DNA of 59,114 nucleotides, from contig JAJQGK010000065.1 of NCBI GenBank assembly GCA_021200555.1, positions 1 to 59,114 of the forward strand, given 5' to 3'. The notes under the pieces are model-generated. The model saw only the letters and a list, made by a program, of their open reading frames with translations, ran no database searches and was not told where the DNA came from. Made by a program: the position numbers and the translations under genes. The stretch is from Clostridiales bacterium. GTDB lineage: Bacteria; Bacillota; Clostridia; Oscillospirales; Acutalibacteraceae. This document shows, piece after piece, positions 28,819 to 41,053 of the stretch (within the stretch, counting starts at the first letter, position 1; the number at the start of each line of letters is the position of its first letter).

Positions 28819-29079
28819 CTATTTTACCTCCCTTTCACCTTGGCGCCGGATTTTATTCAACGCCTTGTTTAAAGAATGATTTGCTGCTGTTTCGGCGTCT
28901 GTCAGAACATAACGGGTAGGGGCTAAGTGGATAAGGTTTTTCTTTTTTGGTCTTTCAACCGGTCTTTCCTTACCGTCGCACACCATAGCGCTTTTTTCGG
29001 ATAATTCCACAACCGCCAAAAGCTTCCCCTTGTCTCGCCCTGCCTTTGATATTACTACGCTGCCCTGCTTTATTTCCAT
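28819..29079 (-). CDS. KOW-domain (L14e-like) RNA-binding protein
   Basis: [26 protein letters not shown]; located between map and infA as in many Firmicutes. Confidence 0.8.
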   Translation of the reverse strand: MEIKQGSVVISKAGRDKGKLLAVVELSEKSAMVCDGKERPVERPKKKNLIHLAPTRYVLTDAETAANHSLNKALNKIRRQGEREVK

Positions 29080-29083
29080 ATTC

Positions 29084-29842
29084 TCACCTATCGGGAAGAG
29101 TAAGGATTTCGCAGCCGCCGTCATTTGTTATGGCAATTGTATGCTCAAAATGAGCGGATAATTTGCCGTCCTCAGTTATGACAGTCCAGCCGTCCGACAG
29201 TTGTTTTACCTGCCAGCTGCCCTGATTAATCATGGGCTCAACAGCAATAGTCATGCCCGGCAGCAATCGGACTCCTTTACCGGGAGTTCCGTAGTTCGGA
29301 ACCGATGGATCCTCATGGAGCTCTCTGCCTACGCCGTGACCAACAAAATCACGTACAACGCCGTAGCCTCGCTCCTCGCAATACACTTGAACCGCATGAC
29401 CGATATCGCCGAGTCTGTTGCCAGCGACAGCCATTTTAAGCCCCTCATAAAGAGAGTCCCTCGTGGTGTCGATCAGCCGCTTTGCCTCATCGGAGATGTC
29501 CCCGACCGCAAAAGTGGCAGCATTGTCGCCGTTGTATCCGTCCTTAACCGCACCGAGATCGATACTAACAATATCGCCCTCTTTTAAAATACGGTTCTTT
29601 TTCGGTATTCCGTGTATTACCTCATCATTTATGGAAATGCATGCCGTTGCAGGGAAGCCGTACAAGCCGAGGAAGTTCGGCTTTGCCCCTTGACTTTCAA
29701 TGTACTTGCGGGCAATTGTGTCAATCTCAAGAGTAGAAACTCCCGGACGGACAGCTTCACCTGCCAACTTAAGTGCCGTTGCGGAAATTCTTCCCGCCTC
29801 ACGCATGAGTTCAATTTCCCGGCGTGTTTTCAGCACTACCAT
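29084..29842 (-). CDS. map: Methionine aminopeptidase type I
   Basis: IELMREAGRISATALKLAGEAVRPG; FVGHGVGRELHEDPSVPNYG. Confidence 0.97.
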   Translation of the reverse strand: MVVLKTRREIELMREAGRISATALKLAGEAVRPGVSTLEIDTIARKYIESQGAKPNFLGLYGFPATACISINDEVIHGIPKKNRILKEGDIVSIDLGAVKDGYNGDNAATFAVGDISDEAKRLIDTTRDSLYEGLKMAVAGNRLGDIGHAVQVYCEERGYGVVRDFVGHGVGRELHEDPSVPNYGTPGKGVRLLPGMTIAVEPMINQGSWQVKQLSDGWTVITEDGKLSAHFEHTIAITNDGGCEILTLPDR

Positions 29843-29844
29843 GC

Positions 29845-30477
29845 TTAATCCTCCAATGCTTTGAAGGTAAGGCTTGTAGTATCGGCAATATTTTCCTGAC
29901 CTTCAACTATAGACAGCTTGCCTTTGCTCTTATAGAAATCCTTAAGAGGTTCGGTTTCACTGTGATAAACCTTTAATCTTTCAAGGACAGTTTCCGCTGC
30001 ATCGTCCTTACGCTGAACGAGCTCGCCTCCGCAGCTGTCGCAAACACCATCCACCTTAGGCTTGTTAAACTCAAGGTGATAGGAGCTTCCGCACTTTGCG
30101 CAGACTCTCCTGCCTGACATTCTGCGGACAATAGCGTCGTCGCTGACCTCAATATCAATTACCTTATCGATTGCAATACCCATTTCGTCAAGAGCCTGAG
30201 CCTGAGGAATTGTGCGAGGGAATCCGTCAAGGATAAATCCGCCTTTACAATCATCCTCGGATAATCTCTCTTTGATGATGCCGATAACAATATCATCCGG
30301 AACGAGTCTGCCCGATTCGGTATATTCTTTTGCCTTAAGCCCCATTTCCGTGCCGTTTTTAAGAGCCGCACGGATAATGTTGCCCGTTGAAATTGTGGGG
30401 ATAGCAAGCTTTTCACTTACTTTCTCCGCCTGCGTGCCCTTGCCTGCGCCGGGAGCGCCGAGAAAAATTATATTCAT
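29845..30477 (-). CDS. adk: Adenylate kinase
   Basis: MNIIFLGAPGAGKGTQAEKVSEKL; zinc lid CAKCGSSYH...CDSCGGELVQRKDD. Confidence 0.97.
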   Translation of the reverse strand: MNIIFLGAPGAGKGTQAEKVSEKLAIPTISTGNIIRAALKNGTEMGLKAKEYTESGRLVPDDIVIGIIKERLSEDDCKGGFILDGFPRTIPQAQALDEMGIAIDKVIDIEVSDDAIVRRMSGRRVCAKCGSSYHLEFNKPKVDGVCDSCGGELVQRKDDAAETVLERLKVYHSETEPLKDFYKSKGKLSIVEGQENIADTTSLTFKALED

Positions 30478-30487
30478 CAGCCGCTCC

Positions 30488-31840
30488 TTAATCAAGGAAG
30501 CCCTTGTAATGGCGCATCATCATCTGGCTTTCCAGCTGCTGTACTGTTTCAAGAGCAACACCTACAAGGATTATGATTGAAGTACCGCCGATGGAAATGG
30601 AAACTCCCGCTGAGCTTTCCGAAATAACCGCATCCATAGCCGTGCAGATAACAGCTGTAATCTGAGAGTAAAGGATGGGGAAGATAGCTACTACGCTGAG
30701 GAGCAATGCACCCAGAAGAGTGATTTTTGAAAGCACCTTTGCAATATAATCCGAAGTGGGTCTGCCGGAACGGATTCCGGGGATTGTGCCGCTGTTCTTG
30801 GCAAGGTTATTGGCCATGTCAATAGGATTATACTGAATTGAAGCATAGAAATATGCGAAGAAAATTATAAGGACAAAGTAAATCAGTCCGTATGCCCAAT
30901 GGTCCGTTGTAAACACATTGAAGAACTTGTACCAGAAGGTACCCTCCTCGGGGTTTACAAACATCTCAATCGTTGAAGGAAGAGAGAGAATTGAGCTTGC
31001 GAAGATGATGGGGAGAACGCCGGACATATTGACCTTAATGGGAATATGCGAGCTTTGACCGCCGTACATCTTACGGCCTACAACACGCTTTGTGTACTGC
31101 ACGGGAATCCTGCGCTCGGCATTGTCCATCCAAACGATGAACACAACCATCAAAAGCAAACAAACTACTGCGATGGGAACGAGAACATAATAAATTCCGC
31201 CGTGATCCATGTAATTGTAAAGCTGAGTTGCATATGTGGGAAGCCTTGATACGATACCCGCAAAAAGAAGTATTGAAATACCGTTGCCGATACCCTTGTC
31301 GTTTATCTGCTCACCCAACCACATTGTCAGTGCGGTTCCTGCGGTTAGAATAAGTATGATTGTAATTGCCTGGAAAACCTCTGCAAATGTTGAGGTTGTA
31401 GCTGTCAATGCACTTTGGCTGCGAAGATATACATAATATGCCACAGCCTGAAGAAGCGCAAGACCGATTGCGGTGTATCTTGTGATGGCGCTGATCTTTT
31501 TGCGTCCTTCTTCACCCTCTTTTGAGAGCCTCTCAAGAGCGGGGATTGCAACTGTAAGAAGTTGGATGATAATCGATGCGTTAATATAGGGCGAAATCGA
31601 CAAGGCGAAAAGCGTACCCATACTGAAAGCGTCGCCGGATATCATATTGATATAATCGAGGAATGTAGCGGTCGTAGTTGACGAATCGAGAAGACCGCCC
31701 TCCGCAATATTAAGAAACGGTACCGGAATTGCTGAACCAAGTCTGTATATAAAGATAATGAATGCGGTAAACAAAATCTTTCTACGCAGTTCCGGAATCT
31801 TCCAGGCGTTTTTGATTGTCTGAATCATTTTGTTACACAC
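30488..31840 (-). CDS. secY: Protein translocase subunit SecY
   Basis: NAWKIPELRRKILFTAFIIFIYRLGSAIPVPFLN; 10-TM protein. Confidence 0.98.
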   Translation of the reverse strand: MCNKMIQTIKNAWKIPELRRKILFTAFIIFIYRLGSAIPVPFLNIAEGGLLDSSTTTATFLDYINMISGDAFSMGTLFALSISPYINASIIIQLLTVAIPALERLSKEGEEGRKKISAITRYTAIGLALLQAVAYYVYLRSQSALTATTSTFAEVFQAITIILILTAGTALTMWLGEQINDKGIGNGISILLFAGIVSRLPTYATQLYNYMDHGGIYYVLVPIAVVCLLLMVVFIVWMDNAERRIPVQYTKRVVGRKMYGGQSSHIPIKVNMSGVLPIIFASSILSLPSTIEMFVNPEEGTFWYKFFNVFTTDHWAYGLIYFVLIIFFAYFYASIQYNPIDMANNLAKNSGTIPGIRSGRPTSDYIAKVLSKITLLGALLLSVVAIFPILYSQITAVICTAMDAVISESSAGVSISIGGTSIIILVGVALETVQQLESQMMMRHYKGFLD

Positions 31841-31886
31841 GCTCCTTTTTTTCGGATAAACCGAATTAAGATCTCATGTGGTGCAA

Positions 31887-32330
31887 TTAAAGAGTTTCTG
31901 CTTTGCCGCCGGCTGCCTCGATTTTCTCTTTTGCTCCTGCGGAAAAGGCGTTTACTTTAATTGTAAGCTTCTTTGTAATTTCGCCGTTACCCAGAACCTT
32001 AACACCATCAAGCTGCTTTTTGATAAGACCGGATGCTATAAGCGCGTCGACATCAACAACTGCGCCGTCATCAAACTTATCGTTGATTGCACCCACATTT
32101 ACGGTTGCAATCTCCTTTGCAAAGATGTTGTTAAAGCCTCTTTTGGGCACACGTCTCTGAAGGGGCATCTGACCGCCTTCAAAGCCCGGACGGGGACCTG
32201 CTCCTGCACGAGCCTTTTGACCCTTATGACCTTTGCCGGCTGTTTTGCCTTGACCCGATGCCGGACCGCGGCCTATACGCTTTGAAGGTCTGTTTGAACC
32301 TGCTGCAGGTGCTAACTCATGTAATTTCAT
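31887..32330 (-). CDS. rplO: 50S ribosomal protein L15
   Basis: [41 protein letters not shown]. Confidence 0.98.
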   Translation of the reverse strand: MKLHELAPAAGSNRPSKRIGRGPASGQGKTAGKGHKGQKARAGAGPRPGFEGGQMPLQRRVPKRGFNNIFAKEIATVNVGAINDKFDDGAVVDVDALIASGLIKKQLDGVKVLGNGEITKKLTIKVNAFSAGAKEKIEAAGGKAETL

Positions 32331-32349
32331 TAGTTTGACCCATCCTTTC

Positions 32350-32529
32350 TTAAGCTTCGGTTACTTCGATAAGATGAGAAACCTTCTTAATCTTACCGAG
32401 AGTCTGAGGATTGTTCGGCTGAACAGCCTCATCACCTATTTTACGAAGACCGAGTGCATAAACGGTAGCAATCTGATCTTTCTTGCTGCCTATAAGGCTT
32501 TTAACAAGTTTAACTTTTAAGTCTGCCAT
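32350..32529 (-). CDS. rpmD: 50S ribosomal protein L30
   Basis: [32 protein letters not shown]. Confidence 0.96.
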   Translation of the reverse strand: MADLKVKLVKSLIGSKKDQIATVYALGLRKIGDEAVQPNNPQTLGKIKKVSHLIEVTEA

Positions 32530-32541
32530 ACCGTACACTCC

Positions 32542-33045
32542 TTATCCTAAGATTTCCTTAACTGTTTTTCCTCTTGTAGCCGCAACTGTTTCAGCGGAGC
32601 GAAGCTGTGAAAGACCGTTAATGGTTGCTCTTACAACATTACAGGGATTGTTCGAGCGGAGAGCCTTTGTACGGATATCCTTAATACCGACTGTCTCAAC
32701 AACAGCACGGACAGGACCGCCGGCAATAACTCCCGTACCGGGTGCGGCAGGCTTCAGAAGAACAACGCCTGCGCCGAATTTGCCTATAACTTCGTGTGAA
32801 ATTGTTGTGCCCTTAAGTGGAACAGTAATAAGATTTTTCTTTGCATCCTCGATACCCTTGCGGATTGCATCGGGTACCTCGCCGGATTTACCAAGACCAA
32901 AGCCGATGGTTCCCTTTTGATCGCCGACTACTACGAGAGCGGAGAATTTCATAATACGACCGCCCTTAACAGTCTTTGATACACGGTTAATGGAAACGAC
33001 TCTTTCCTGGAGCTCTTCCTGCTCCTGTGTTTCAAATTTAGCCAA
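32542..33045 (-). CDS. rpsE: 30S ribosomal protein S5 (TTG start preferred)
   Basis: GGAGG then [35 protein letters not shown]. Confidence 0.95.
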   Translation of the reverse strand: MAKFETQEQEELQERVVSINRVSKTVKGGRIMKFSALVVVGDQKGTIGFGLGKSGEVPDAIRKGIEDAKKNLITVPLKGTTISHEVIGKFGAGVVLLKPAAPGTGVIAGGPVRAVVETVGIKDIRTKALRSNNPCNVVRATINGLSQLRSAETVAATRGKTVKEILG

Positions 33046-33064
33046 AAGTATATCCTCCCTTTCG

Positions 33065-33424
33065 TTAGAAATCAAGTCCGCCTTCACGGGCGCCTTCGGC
33101 CAAGCTTGCTACACGGCCGTGATAGATGTAACCGCCGCGGTCAAAAACGCATTCTTTGATGCCCTTTTCAGCCGCACGTTCTGCAATTTTTTTGCCTACT
33201 TCTTTAGCAGCGTCTGCATTGCCGCCGTACTGCTGAAAATCCTTCTCAACAGTTGAAGCGGAAGCAAGAGTAACACCCTTATCGTCATCTATAAGCTGAG
33301 CGTAAATGTGCTTAAGGGAGCGGAATACATTAAGGCGGGGGCATTCAGCCGTGCCGTAAACCTTGCCGCGAACTCTTTTATGACGCTGAATTCGTGCCTG
33401 CTTTGTATCAGGTCTGTTTACCAT
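33065..33424 (-). CDS. rplR: 50S ribosomal protein L18
   Basis: [36 protein letters not shown]. Confidence 0.98.
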   Translation of the reverse strand: MVNRPDTKQARIQRHKRVRGKVYGTAECPRLNVFRSLKHIYAQLIDDDKGVTLASASTVEKDFQQYGGNADAAKEVGKKIAERAAEKGIKECVFDRGGYIYHGRVASLAEGAREGGLDF

Positions 33425-33442
33425 TTGATATTCACTCCTTTA

Positions 33443-33988
33443 TTATTTACCGCCCTTGCCGGCCTTGCCCTCTTTGCGTCTTACGTGCTCATCGGCGTAT
33501 CTGATACCCTTGCCCTTGTAAGGTTCGGGAGGACGAACGCCTCTGACCTCAGATGCAAACTGACCTACCAACTGTTTGTCGGGACCGGAAATAACGATCT
33601 GATTGGGTGAAGGCACTGTAATAGTGATTCCTTCGGGAGGAGCCATGGTAACGGTGTGGGAGTAGCCTACCGAAAGAACTACATCCTTGCCCTGCATATT
33701 TGCACGGTAGCCGATACCTACTATTTCAAGCGTCTTGCTGTAACCGGTATGCACGCCCTCAACCATATTGGAAATAAGTGTGCGTGTAAGACCGTGAAGA
33801 GATCTGTTCTCTTTTTCATCGTTGGGGCGGGTAACCGTAATTGTGTCGCCGTCCTTAGCGATAGTCATATTTTTGTTGAATGTTCCGGTAAGGGTACCCT
33901 TGGGACCTTTTGCTGTTACTGTGCTGCCGTCGATTGTTACATCAACGCCTGCCGGAACTGTAATGGGCTTTCTGCCAATACGTGACAT
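33443..33988 (-). CDS. rplF: 50S ribosomal protein L6
   Basis: [19 protein letters not shown]. Confidence 0.98.
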   Translation of the reverse strand: MSRIGRKPITVPAGVDVTIDGSTVTAKGPKGTLTGTFNKNMTIAKDGDTITVTRPNDEKENRSLHGLTRTLISNMVEGVHTGYSKTLEIVGIGYRANMQGKDVVLSVGYSHTVTMAPPEGITITVPSPNQIVISGPDKQLVGQFASEVRGVRPPEPYKGKGIRYADEHVRRKEGKAGKGGK

Positions 33989-34002
33989 CCCTTTGTACCT
34001 CC

Positions 34003-34401
34003 TTACCAAACATAAGCAAGAACTTCGCCGCCAACGTTGGCTTTGCGTGCGTCCTTGTCGGTCATAATACCCTTGTTTGTTGAGATTATGGCAATTCCAA
34101 GTCCTTTAATAACCTTGGGCATATTCTCAACATCCGTATATATACGCAGGCCGGGTTTGGAAACTCTGCGTATACCCATTATTGAGGGGGTTTTATTGGG
34201 ACCGTATTTGAGAGCGATTTCGATAACGCCCTGCTTATTGTCCTCAATTACCTTATAACTCTTTACATATCCTTCATCAACAAGAATTTTGGCAATTGCC
34301 TTCTTCATGTTGGATGCAGGAACTGTCACTACATCATGCTTAGCGGAACTTGCGTTTCTGATTCTTGTAAGCATATCAGCGACCGGATCGGTAATCTGCA
34401 T
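34003..34401 (-). CDS. rpsH: 30S ribosomal protein S8
   Basis: [30 protein letters not shown]. Confidence 0.98.
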   Translation of the reverse strand: MQITDPVADMLTRIRNASSAKHDVVTVPASNMKKAIAKILVDEGYVKSYKVIEDNKQGVIEIALKYGPNKTPSIMGIRRVSKPGLRIYTDVENMPKVIKGLGIAIISTNKGIMTDKDARKANVGGEVLAYVW

Positions 34402-34414
34402 TGAATGTTCCTCC

Positions 34415-34600
34415 TTACCAGCTTGATTTCTTTACTCCGGGAATCTGACCTGCATGAGCCAGCTCTCTGAAGCATATACGACACACACCGTATTTACGGA
34501 GATAAGCGTGGGGTCTGCCGCAAATTTTACATCTGTTGTGCTGTCTTGTTGAATATTTGGCAGGAGCGGCTGCTCTTACCTTTTGTGATGTCTTTGCCAT
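34415..34600 (-). CDS. rpsZ: 30S ribosomal protein S14 type Z
   Basis: 61 aa, [26 protein letters not shown] zinc form. Confidence 0.97.
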   Translation of the reverse strand: MAKTSQKVRAAAPAKYSTRQHNRCKICGRPHAYLRKYGVCRICFRELAHAGQIPGVKKSSW

Positions 34601-34613
34601 TCCAACCCCTCCT

Positions 34614-35153
34614 TTACTTGGCGAACGGTGCGCCCATAAGGCTTAACAGCTCACGGGCTTCTTCGTCTGAATTAGCTGTGGTAACAATACAGATATCCAT
34701 TCCGCGAACCTTATCAACCTTGTCGTACTCAATTTCGGGGAAGATGAGCTGCTCTTTAACGCCCATGGAATAATTTCCTCTTCCGTCAAATGAATTGGGG
34801 TTGATACCTCTGAAGTCACGAACTCTGGGAAGTGCGAGATTGAAAAATCTGTCAAGAAATTCATACATTTTCTCGCCTCTGAGAGTTACCTTAACGCCGT
34901 TGGGCATGCCTTCACGGAGCTTAAAGTTTGCAACCGATTTTTTAGCGTTGCAAACCACAGGCTTCTGACCTGTAATAAGTCCGATATCATGAACAACCGC
35001 ATCAATAGCCTTGGGATTTTCTCTTGCTTCGCCGCATCCTACGTTGATAACGATTTTATCAATCTTAGGAATCTGCATAACGCTCTTGTAGTTGAATTTC
35101 TTCATAAGTGCGGGAGCAACTTCTGCTTTGTACATTTCTTTAAGTCTTGCCAT
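34614..35153 (-). CDS. rplE: 50S ribosomal protein L5
   Basis: [31 protein letters not shown]. Confidence 0.98.
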   Translation of the reverse strand: MARLKEMYKAEVAPALMKKFNYKSVMQIPKIDKIVINVGCGEARENPKAIDAVVHDIGLITGQKPVVCNAKKSVANFKLREGMPNGVKVTLRGEKMYEFLDRFFNLALPRVRDFRGINPNSFDGRGNYSMGVKEQLIFPEIEYDKVDKVRGMDICIVTTANSDEEARELLSLMGAPFAK

Positions 35154-35170
35154 TTTTATGCTCCTCCTTA

Positions 35171-35497
35171 TTACTCAAACTTAGCGCCGCAGTCGGCTTT
35201 CTTGCATACACGAACCTTTTTGCCCTTGTCGTCTATCATGTGTCCCACTCTTGTGGGTCTGCCGCACTTGGGGCAAATAAGCTGAACCTTATCGGCATAC
35301 AAAGCGCTTTCTGCCTTGATAATTCCGCCGGGCTCACCCATCTTGCGGGGCTTAACATGCTTTGAAACAATATTTATGCCCTCAACGATGACTTTGCCTT
35401 CGGAAGGGCTGACCTGGAGCACCTTACCCTGCTTGCCGCGATCCTTACCGTTGATAACTACAACCTTATCTCCGGTTTTAACATGAACTTTACTCAT
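35171..35497 (-). CDS. rplX: 50S ribosomal protein L24
   Basis: [29 protein letters not shown]. Confidence 0.98.
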   Translation of the reverse strand: MSKVHVKTGDKVVVINGKDRGKQGKVLQVSPSEGKVIVEGINIVSKHVKPRKMGEPGGIIKAESALYADKVQLICPKCGRPTRVGHMIDDKGKKVRVCKKADCGAKFE

Positions 35498-35513
35498 TAA
35501 TCCTACCTCCCGA

Positions 35514-35882
35514 TCACAGAACTTCAGGAGCAAGACTGAGGATTTTTGAATAATCATGATCTCTCAGCTCTCTTGCCACAGGTCCGAAAATACGAGTTCC
35601 CCTCGGGTTCTTATCCTCTTTGATTATAACGGCTGCGTTTTCGTCGAAACGGATATAAGTACCGTCATCGCGGCGAACGCCCTTTGCTGTACGGACGACT
35701 ACCGCCTTTACAACTTCGCCTTTTTTAACAACGCCGCCGGGTGTAGCTTTTTTTACGGAAGCTACGATAACATCGCCGATATTGGCGTATCTTCTGCCGG
35801 TACCGCCAAGAACACGAATGCACATAAGCTCTTTAGCGCCTGTGTTGTCGGCAACCTTGAGAAGCGTTTGCTGCTGTACCAT
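35514..35882 (-). CDS. rplN: 50S ribosomal protein L14
   Basis: [27 protein letters not shown]. Confidence 0.98.
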   Translation of the reverse strand: MVQQQTLLKVADNTGAKELMCIRVLGGTGRRYANIGDVIVASVKKATPGGVVKKGEVVKAVVVRTAKGVRRDDGTYIRFDENAAVIIKEDKNPRGTRIFGPVARELRDHDYSKILSLAPEVL

Positions 35883-35894
35883 TGGTAGCCCTCC

Positions 35895-36149
35895 TTATTT
35901 AGCTTTTTCTATGATTTCAACCACGCGCCATCTCTTGTCTTTTGAGAGAGGACGGGTTTCCATGACCTTTACACGGTCGCCGATGCCGCACTCGTTATTT
36001 TCGTCATGAGCCTTTAATTTGATTGTACGGTTGACAATCTTTTTATAAAGGGGATGCCTTACACGATCCTTAACGGAAACGACTACAGTCTTATCCATTT
36101 TATCGCTGGTAACGAGTCCAACACGGGTTTTTCTTAAATTTCTGTCCAT
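35895..36149 (-). CDS. rpsQ: 30S ribosomal protein S17
   Basis: [32 protein letters not shown]. Confidence 0.98.
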   Translation of the reverse strand: MDRNLRKTRVGLVTSDKMDKTVVVSVKDRVRHPLYKKIVNRTIKLKAHDENNECGIGDRVKVMETRPLSKDKRWRVVEIIEKAK

Positions 36150-36170
36150 TACCGATTATCCTCCCTTTTA

Positions 36171-36374
36171 TCAAGCATCTGTGCCATGAAGCTCAATATC
36201 ACGCTGAACAGTAAGTATTCTTGCGATATCCTTCTTAACGGCACTGATACGCGCAGGGTTTTCGAGCTGGTTGATGGCCTGCTGGAAGTGCAGCTTAAAA
36301 AGCTCGTCCTTCAGTTCAAGAAGCTTAGCATCCAACTCCTCGGCGGACATTTTTCTTATTTCACTGGCTTTCAT
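36171..36374 (-). CDS. rpmC: 50S ribosomal protein L29
   Basis: [31 protein letters not shown]. Confidence 0.98.
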   Translation of the reverse strand: MKASEIRKMSAEELDAKLLELKDELFKLHFQQAINQLENPARISAVKKDIARILTVQRDIELHGTDA

Positions 36375-36799
36375 TGCTGCTCACCACCCTGTTCTTCCTT
36401 AGATACAAACTTACACTTAATGGGAAGCTTGTTTGCTGCAAGACGCATTGCCTCACGGGCAACGGACTCGTCAACGCCGGCAATCTCAAACATAACTCTG
36501 CCGGGCTTTACCACCGCAACCCAATATTCGGGGGAACCTTTACCGGAACCCATTCGGGTTTCAGCGGGCTTCTCTGTAATGGGTTTGTCGGGGAATATCT
36601 TTATCCAGACCTTACCGCCTCTTTTTGTATATCTTGTCATGGCGATACGGGCTGCTTCGATTTGATTGGCTGTGATCCATGCGGGCTCAAGTGCTACAAG
36701 ACCGTAGTCGCCGTAGTTTACCTTATTGCCTCGGGATGCCTTACCTGTAAGGCGGCCTCTCTGTACTCTGCGGTATTTAACACGCTTAGGCAGTAACAT
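36371..36799 (-). CDS. rplP: 50S ribosomal protein L16
   Basis: [25 protein letters not shown]. Confidence 0.98.
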   Translation of the reverse strand: MLLPKRVKYRRVQRGRLTGKASRGNKVNYGDYGLVALEPAWITANQIEAARIAMTRYTKRGGKVWIKIFPDKPITEKPAETRMGSGKGSPEYWVAVVKPGRVMFEIAGVDESVAREAMRLAANKLPIKCKFVSKEEQGGEQQ

Positions 36800-36801
36800 T
36801 A

Positions 36802-37470
36802 TTAAGCCCTCTCTTTCCTTGAATTTACTTTGCGGGTATCGTGAAGAACCTCGCCTCTGTAGATCCAGACCTTAATTCCGAGACGACCGGTCATTCTTGC
36901 CTCTGCAAAACCGTAATCGATGTCGGCACGGATAGTCTGAAGGGGAATTGTTCCCTCATGGTATGTTTCGGAACGTGCGATTTCGGCACCGCCGAGACGT
37001 CCGCTGACCTGAATTTTAATACCCTTGGCGCCGAGCTTCATAGTTCTGCCGATAGCCTGCTTAAGAGCGCGGCGGAAAGACACACGCCTTTCAAGCTGAG
37101 CCGCTATATTCTCAGCAACGAGCTGAGCGTTAAGATCGGGCTGCTTGATTTCAACGATATTGATATAAACATCCTTATCGCCGCCGAGCATCTCTTTGCA
37201 TTTTGCCTTGAGCTTCTCTATTTCGGCGCCGCCTCTGCCGATAACCATACCGGGCTTGGCGCAGTGAATGTTTATACGAACCCTTTTGGGGTCTCTCTCG
37301 ATTTCAACCTTAGGTACACCGGCGGGAGCGAGAGTTTTAAGAAGATATTCACGGAGGTTGTAGTCGTCTACAAGATTATCTCCGAAGTTTTTCTTATCCG
37401 CATACCAACGGGATTCCCAGTCTTTAATAACTCCGATTCTCAAACCGGTAGGATTTATTTTCTGTCCCAT
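36802..37470 (-). CDS. rpsC: 30S ribosomal protein S3
   Basis: [27 protein letters not shown]. Confidence 0.98.
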   Translation of the reverse strand: MGQKINPTGLRIGVIKDWESRWYADKKNFGDNLVDDYNLREYLLKTLAPAGVPKVEIERDPKRVRINIHCAKPGMVIGRGGAEIEKLKAKCKEMLGGDKDVYINIVEIKQPDLNAQLVAENIAAQLERRVSFRRALKQAIGRTMKLGAKGIKIQVSGRLGGAEIARSETYHEGTIPLQTIRADIDYGFAEARMTGRLGIKVWIYRGEVLHDTRKVNSRKERA

Positions 37471-37489
37471 TTATTTTTCCTCCTCCCGA

Positions 37490-37840
37490 TTATTCTTCCT
37501 CAGACTCTTTGAGCGTAAGGGTTACATGAGAAGTCTTTTTGTTGATTCTGTATGCGCGTCCCTTAGATCTGGGTCTGATTCTTTTAAGTGTGGGTCCCTG
37601 GCTTACTGCGCAATATGAAACGTAGAGCTTGGAGACATCCATATCAAAATTGTTTTCGGCATTTGCCATAGCCGACTTAAGAAGCTTTGCAAGAGGTTCA
37701 CACGCAGCCTTAGGTGTGTACTTCAGGATTGCCATAGCTTCATCAGCGGGCTTATTTCTTATAAGGTCGAGAACTATCTGAACCTTACGGGGTGCAATGC
37801 GCACAAAAGTCGCTTTTGCTGTTGCTTCCATTACTTCCAC
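37490..37840 (-). CDS. rplV: 50S ribosomal protein L22
   Basis: [25 protein letters not shown]. Confidence 0.98.
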   Translation of the reverse strand: MEVMEATAKATFVRIAPRKVQIVLDLIRNKPADEAMAILKYTPKAACEPLAKLLKSAMANAENNFDMDVSKLYVSYCAVSQGPTLKRIRPRSKGRAYRINKKTSHVTLTLKESEEE

Positions 37841-37849
37841 TCCTTTGAC

Positions 37850-38131
37850 TTATTTACCGTTGTTAGAGGTTTTTGAACCTGCATGGCCTCTGAATGTTCT
37901 TGTCGGAGCAAATTCGCCCAGCTTATGACCGACCATATCCTCGGTAACATAAACGGGAACATGCTTTCTGCCGTCATGAACTGCAAATGTATGACCTACA
38001 AAATCCGGGAAAATCGTAGAGCTTCTGCTCCATGTTTTAAGGACTATTTTTTCTCCGGCATCGTTCATTTTCTGAACCCTTTCAAGCAGCTTGGGCTGCA
38101 CATAAGGTCCCTTTTTAATACTTCTACCCAT
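37850..38131 (-). CDS. rpsS: 30S ribosomal protein S19
   Basis: [23 protein letters not shown]. Confidence 0.98.
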   Translation of the reverse strand: MGRSIKKGPYVQPKLLERVQKMNDAGEKIVLKTWSRSSTIFPDFVGHTFAVHDGRKHVPVYVTEDMVGHKLGEFAPTRTFRGHAGSKTSNNGK

Positions 38132-38152
38132 TATTAATAGCTCCTTTCCCGA

Positions 38153-38986
38153 TTATTTGTCGTTGCAGCGTCTCACGATAAGCTTATCGGAGCGCTTATA
38201 TTTCTTACGAGTCTTGTAGCCGAGAGCAGGCTTGCCCCAAGGCGTTACAGGACCGGGACGACCGATAGGTGATTTGCCCTCGCCGCCGCCGTGAGGATGG
38301 TCGTTGGGGTTCATTACGGAACCTCTGACCGTAGGACGGATACCCATGTGACGGGTACGGCCTGCCTTGCCGATTTTAACGTTTTCATGGTCGGCGTTGC
38401 CTACCGTTCCGATAGTAGCCATGCAAATTGCGGGAACGTTGCGAAGCTCGCCTGAAGGAAGTCTGAGAAGAGCGTAACCGTTCTCCTTAGCCATAAGCTG
38501 AGCTGCGTTTCCTGCCGCTCTTGCAAGCTGTCCGCCTCTGCCGGGATAAAGCTCCACGTTATGGATAAATGTACCGGTGGGGATATTTACAAGAGGAAGA
38601 GCATTGCCCGCCTTGATATCCGCATCGGGACCGGCGACAACCGTATCTCCGACTTTAAGACCCTCGGGAGCAAGGATGTAGGTCTTCTCGCCGTCCTCAT
38701 ACTCCAAAAGTGCGATATTTGCGCTTCTGTTGGGGTCATATTCCAAAGTTTTTACTTCCGCCTTAACACCGAATTTGTTTCTCTTGAAATCGATAACACG
38801 GTACTTACGACGGTTTCCGCCGCCCTTGTGGCGAACGGTAATTCTTCCGTAGCTGTTGCGGCCTGAATGCTTTTTCAGCGGTTCAAGCAGGCTTCTTTCG
38901 GGACCGCAGTCCGACAGCCCGGAATAATCCGTAACAGACATATTTCTTCTGCCGTTAGTAGTCGGATTATAGACTTTAATAGCCAT
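38153..38986 (-). CDS. rplB: 50S ribosomal protein L2
   Basis: [37 protein letters not shown]-type C-terminus. Confidence 0.98.
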   Translation of the reverse strand: MAIKVYNPTTNGRRNMSVTDYSGLSDCGPERSLLEPLKKHSGRNSYGRITVRHKGGGNRRKYRVIDFKRNKFGVKAEVKTLEYDPNRSANIALLEYEDGEKTYILAPEGLKVGDTVVAGPDADIKAGNALPLVNIPTGTFIHNVELYPGRGGQLARAAGNAAQLMAKENGYALLRLPSGELRNVPAICMATIGTVGNADHENVKIGKAGRTRHMGIRPTVRGSVMNPNDHPHGGGEGKSPIGRPGPVTPWGKPALGYKTRKKYKRSDKLIVRRCNDK

Positions 38987-39092
38987 TTTCTGAGTCACTT
39001 GCCTTTCTTGTCCGAAAACGGACCGGATTTATATGCTCAGACAGCTTAGCGGTCGGCAACCATACATCACTGTCTGAAAATGTGATTTTTTA

Positions 39093-39389
39093 TCAATACA
39101 TTCCGTCAAAGAACTCAATGGGCTTTGAGTCTTCGGTCAGAGTTACGATTGCCTTTTTCCAATCGGGCTTATAGCCTGTAAAACGGCCGTAAGTTCTCTT
39201 ATGACCTTTGACGTTCATTGTGTTGACCTTGGAAACCTTTACCTCGAAAAGCTCCTCAACAGCCTTTGCAATATCAATTTTTGTAGCGTCCTTTGCCACC
39301 TTGAAGGTATATTTCTTTTCGGGAATTTCAGCCATACTTTCCTCGGTGATAACGGGCTTAAGGATTATATCCTGAGCAATTTTACTCAT
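39093..39389 (-). CDS. rplW: 50S ribosomal protein L23
   Basis: [25 protein letters not shown]. Confidence 0.97.
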   Translation of the reverse strand: MSKIAQDIILKPVITEESMAEIPEKKYTFKVAKDATKIDIAKAVEELFEVKVSKVNTMNVKGHKRTYGRFTGYKPDWKKAIVTLTEDSKPIEFFDGMY

Positions 39390-40009
39390 GCGTATACCTC
39401 CTCGATCTTATCAACGGCATCCTTGAGGATTACAAGCTTATTGCAGTTAAGCATATCGTAAACGTTGAGAGTGTTTACAAGAGTAACCTTAACGCCTGCA
39501 ATGTTTCTTGCGCTCTTGTAGATAACGTCATTCTTTTCGGGAAGAACGATAAGGGACTTCTTGCCTGCGTCGATAGCGGAAAGAGTTTTTGCAGCTTCCG
39601 CAGTCTTGATTGCTTCAAGCTCGAAGGAGTCAAGAACGATGATTTCGTCAGCCGCAAGCTTTGCGGACAAAGCCGACTTCATAGCGAGTCTTCTTACCTT
39701 CTTGTTGATTGTGTATTTATAGCTTCTGGGCTTGGGTCCGAGAGCTACGCCGCCGTGGTACCACTGGGGAGATCTCGTTGAACCCTGACGGGCTCTGCCT
39801 GTACCCTTTTGTCTCCAGGGCTTTTTGCCGCCGCCGCTTACCTCTGAACGGGTAAGTGTGGACTGTGTGCCCTGACGCTGATTTGCAAGATAATTTACAA
39901 CAGCGGTGTGCATAGCGGAGGTGTTGGGCTCGATTGCGAAGATTTCATCACTGAGAGATATCTCGGAAACCTCTTCGCCGGCCTTATTAACTACTTTAAT
40001 ATTAGGCAT
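39386..40009 (-). CDS. rplD: 50S ribosomal protein L4
   Basis: [43 protein letters not shown]. Confidence 0.98.
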   Translation of the reverse strand: MPNIKVVNKAGEEVSEISLSDEIFAIEPNTSAMHTAVVNYLANQRQGTQSTLTRSEVSGGGKKPWRQKGTGRARQGSTRSPQWYHGGVALGPKPRSYKYTINKKVRRLAMKSALSAKLAADEIIVLDSFELEAIKTAEAAKTLSAIDAGKKSLIVLPEKNDVIYKSARNIAGVKVTLVNTLNVYDMLNCNKLVILKDAVDKIEEVYA

Positions 40010-40022
40010 ATTTACTTCCTCC

Positions 40023-40658
40023 TTACACTTTCTTCACGGCATCTGAAATAACAACATATCCGCCCTTGGGACCGGGGATGGCGCCCTTGATTGCGATAAG
40101 GTCGTTTTCAGTGTCTACCTTAACGATGTCAAGATTTTGAACGGTGACTCTTTCAGAGCCTAAATGACCGGCAAGCTTCTTTCCCTTGTAAACTCTTGAG
40201 GGATCGGAGCAAGCGCCCAATGAGCCTGCGTGCCTTGCAACGGGTCCTGTACCGTGGGATTCCTTAAGTCTGGAGAAATTCCATCTCTTGATTGCGCCTG
40301 CGGTGCCTTTACCCTTGCTGGTGCCTACAACGTCCACTTTGTCGCCGACTGCGAAAACCTCAGCCTTTACAACAGAGCCTACCTCGTAAGCCGCCGTATC
40401 GTCAAACTTGAATTCCTTGAGCACCTTCTGCGGTGCAACGTCAGCTTTTGCAAAGTGACCCTTAAGGGGCTTTGTAACACGCTGCTGCTTCTGAGCTGCG
40501 AAGCCGAGCTGAACTGCGGCATAACCGTCTGTCTCAACGGTCTTTTTCTGGACTACCGGACAGGGACCGGCTTTGACTACCGTTACGGGAATAACATTTC
40601 CGTTGTCGTCAAACACCTGAGTCATACCGATTTTTTTACCGATAATACCTTTTTGCAT
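40023..40658 (-). CDS. rplC: 50S ribosomal protein L3
   Basis: [32 protein letters not shown]. Confidence 0.98.
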   Translation of the reverse strand: MQKGIIGKKIGMTQVFDDNGNVIPVTVVKAGPCPVVQKKTVETDGYAAVQLGFAAQKQQRVTKPLKGHFAKADVAPQKVLKEFKFDDTAAYEVGSVVKAEVFAVGDKVDVVGTSKGKGTAGAIKRWNFSRLKESHGTGPVARHAGSLGACSDPSRVYKGKKLAGHLGSERVTVQNLDIVKVDTENDLIAIKGAIPGPKGGYVVISDAVKKV

Positions 40659-40741
40659 TGATTTTTCCTCCTGTCAGATTATTGGTTGACACAAGTCAAC
40701 ATGACCTGCGGTATATAATTGTATATATATCCTGTGTTAAA

Positions 40742-41053
40742 TCAGAGCTTGATTTCGATATCCACGCCTGCGGGAAGCTCAAGGTTTGTAAGAGCTTCAA
40801 CGGTTTTGTTGGAAGGTCTGAGGATGTCGATAAGTCTCTTGTGCGTACGCTGTTCAAACTGTTCGCGGGAATCCTTGTACTTATGAACGGCACGGAGAAC
40901 GGTAACGATTTCCTTTTCCGTGGGAAGAGGCACGGGACCCGATACCTGAGCGCCTGTACGCTTTGCTGTTTCTACGATTCTTTCGGCTGCCTTGTCAACA
41001 AGGTTGTGATCGTAGCCTTTAAGTCTGATTCTGATTCTTTCCTTAACTGCCAT
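40742..41053 (-). CDS. rpsJ: 30S ribosomal protein S10
   Basis: [30 protein letters not shown]. Confidence 0.98.
   Translation of the reverse strand: MAVKERIRIRLKGYDHNLVDKAAERIVETAKRTGAQVSGPVPLPTEKEIVTVLRAVHKYKDSREQFEQRTHKRLIDILRPSNKTVEALTNLELPAGVDIEIKL

Noticed and set aside
28819-29124. KOW protein between map and infA as an unusual insertion
   Set aside because: A common arrangement in Firmicutes spc operons.
32542-33087. rpsE overlapping rplR with N-terminal extension [15 protein letters not shown]
   Set aside because: GGAGG-spaced TTG start at 33045 gives normal S5 length; the extension is the end of the rplR frame region.
25597-41053. Plus-strand ORFs of 60-220 aa opposite the ribosomal operon
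   Set aside because: Antisense shadows of highly expressed, codon-biased r-protein genes; none resembles a known family or has good RBS support.
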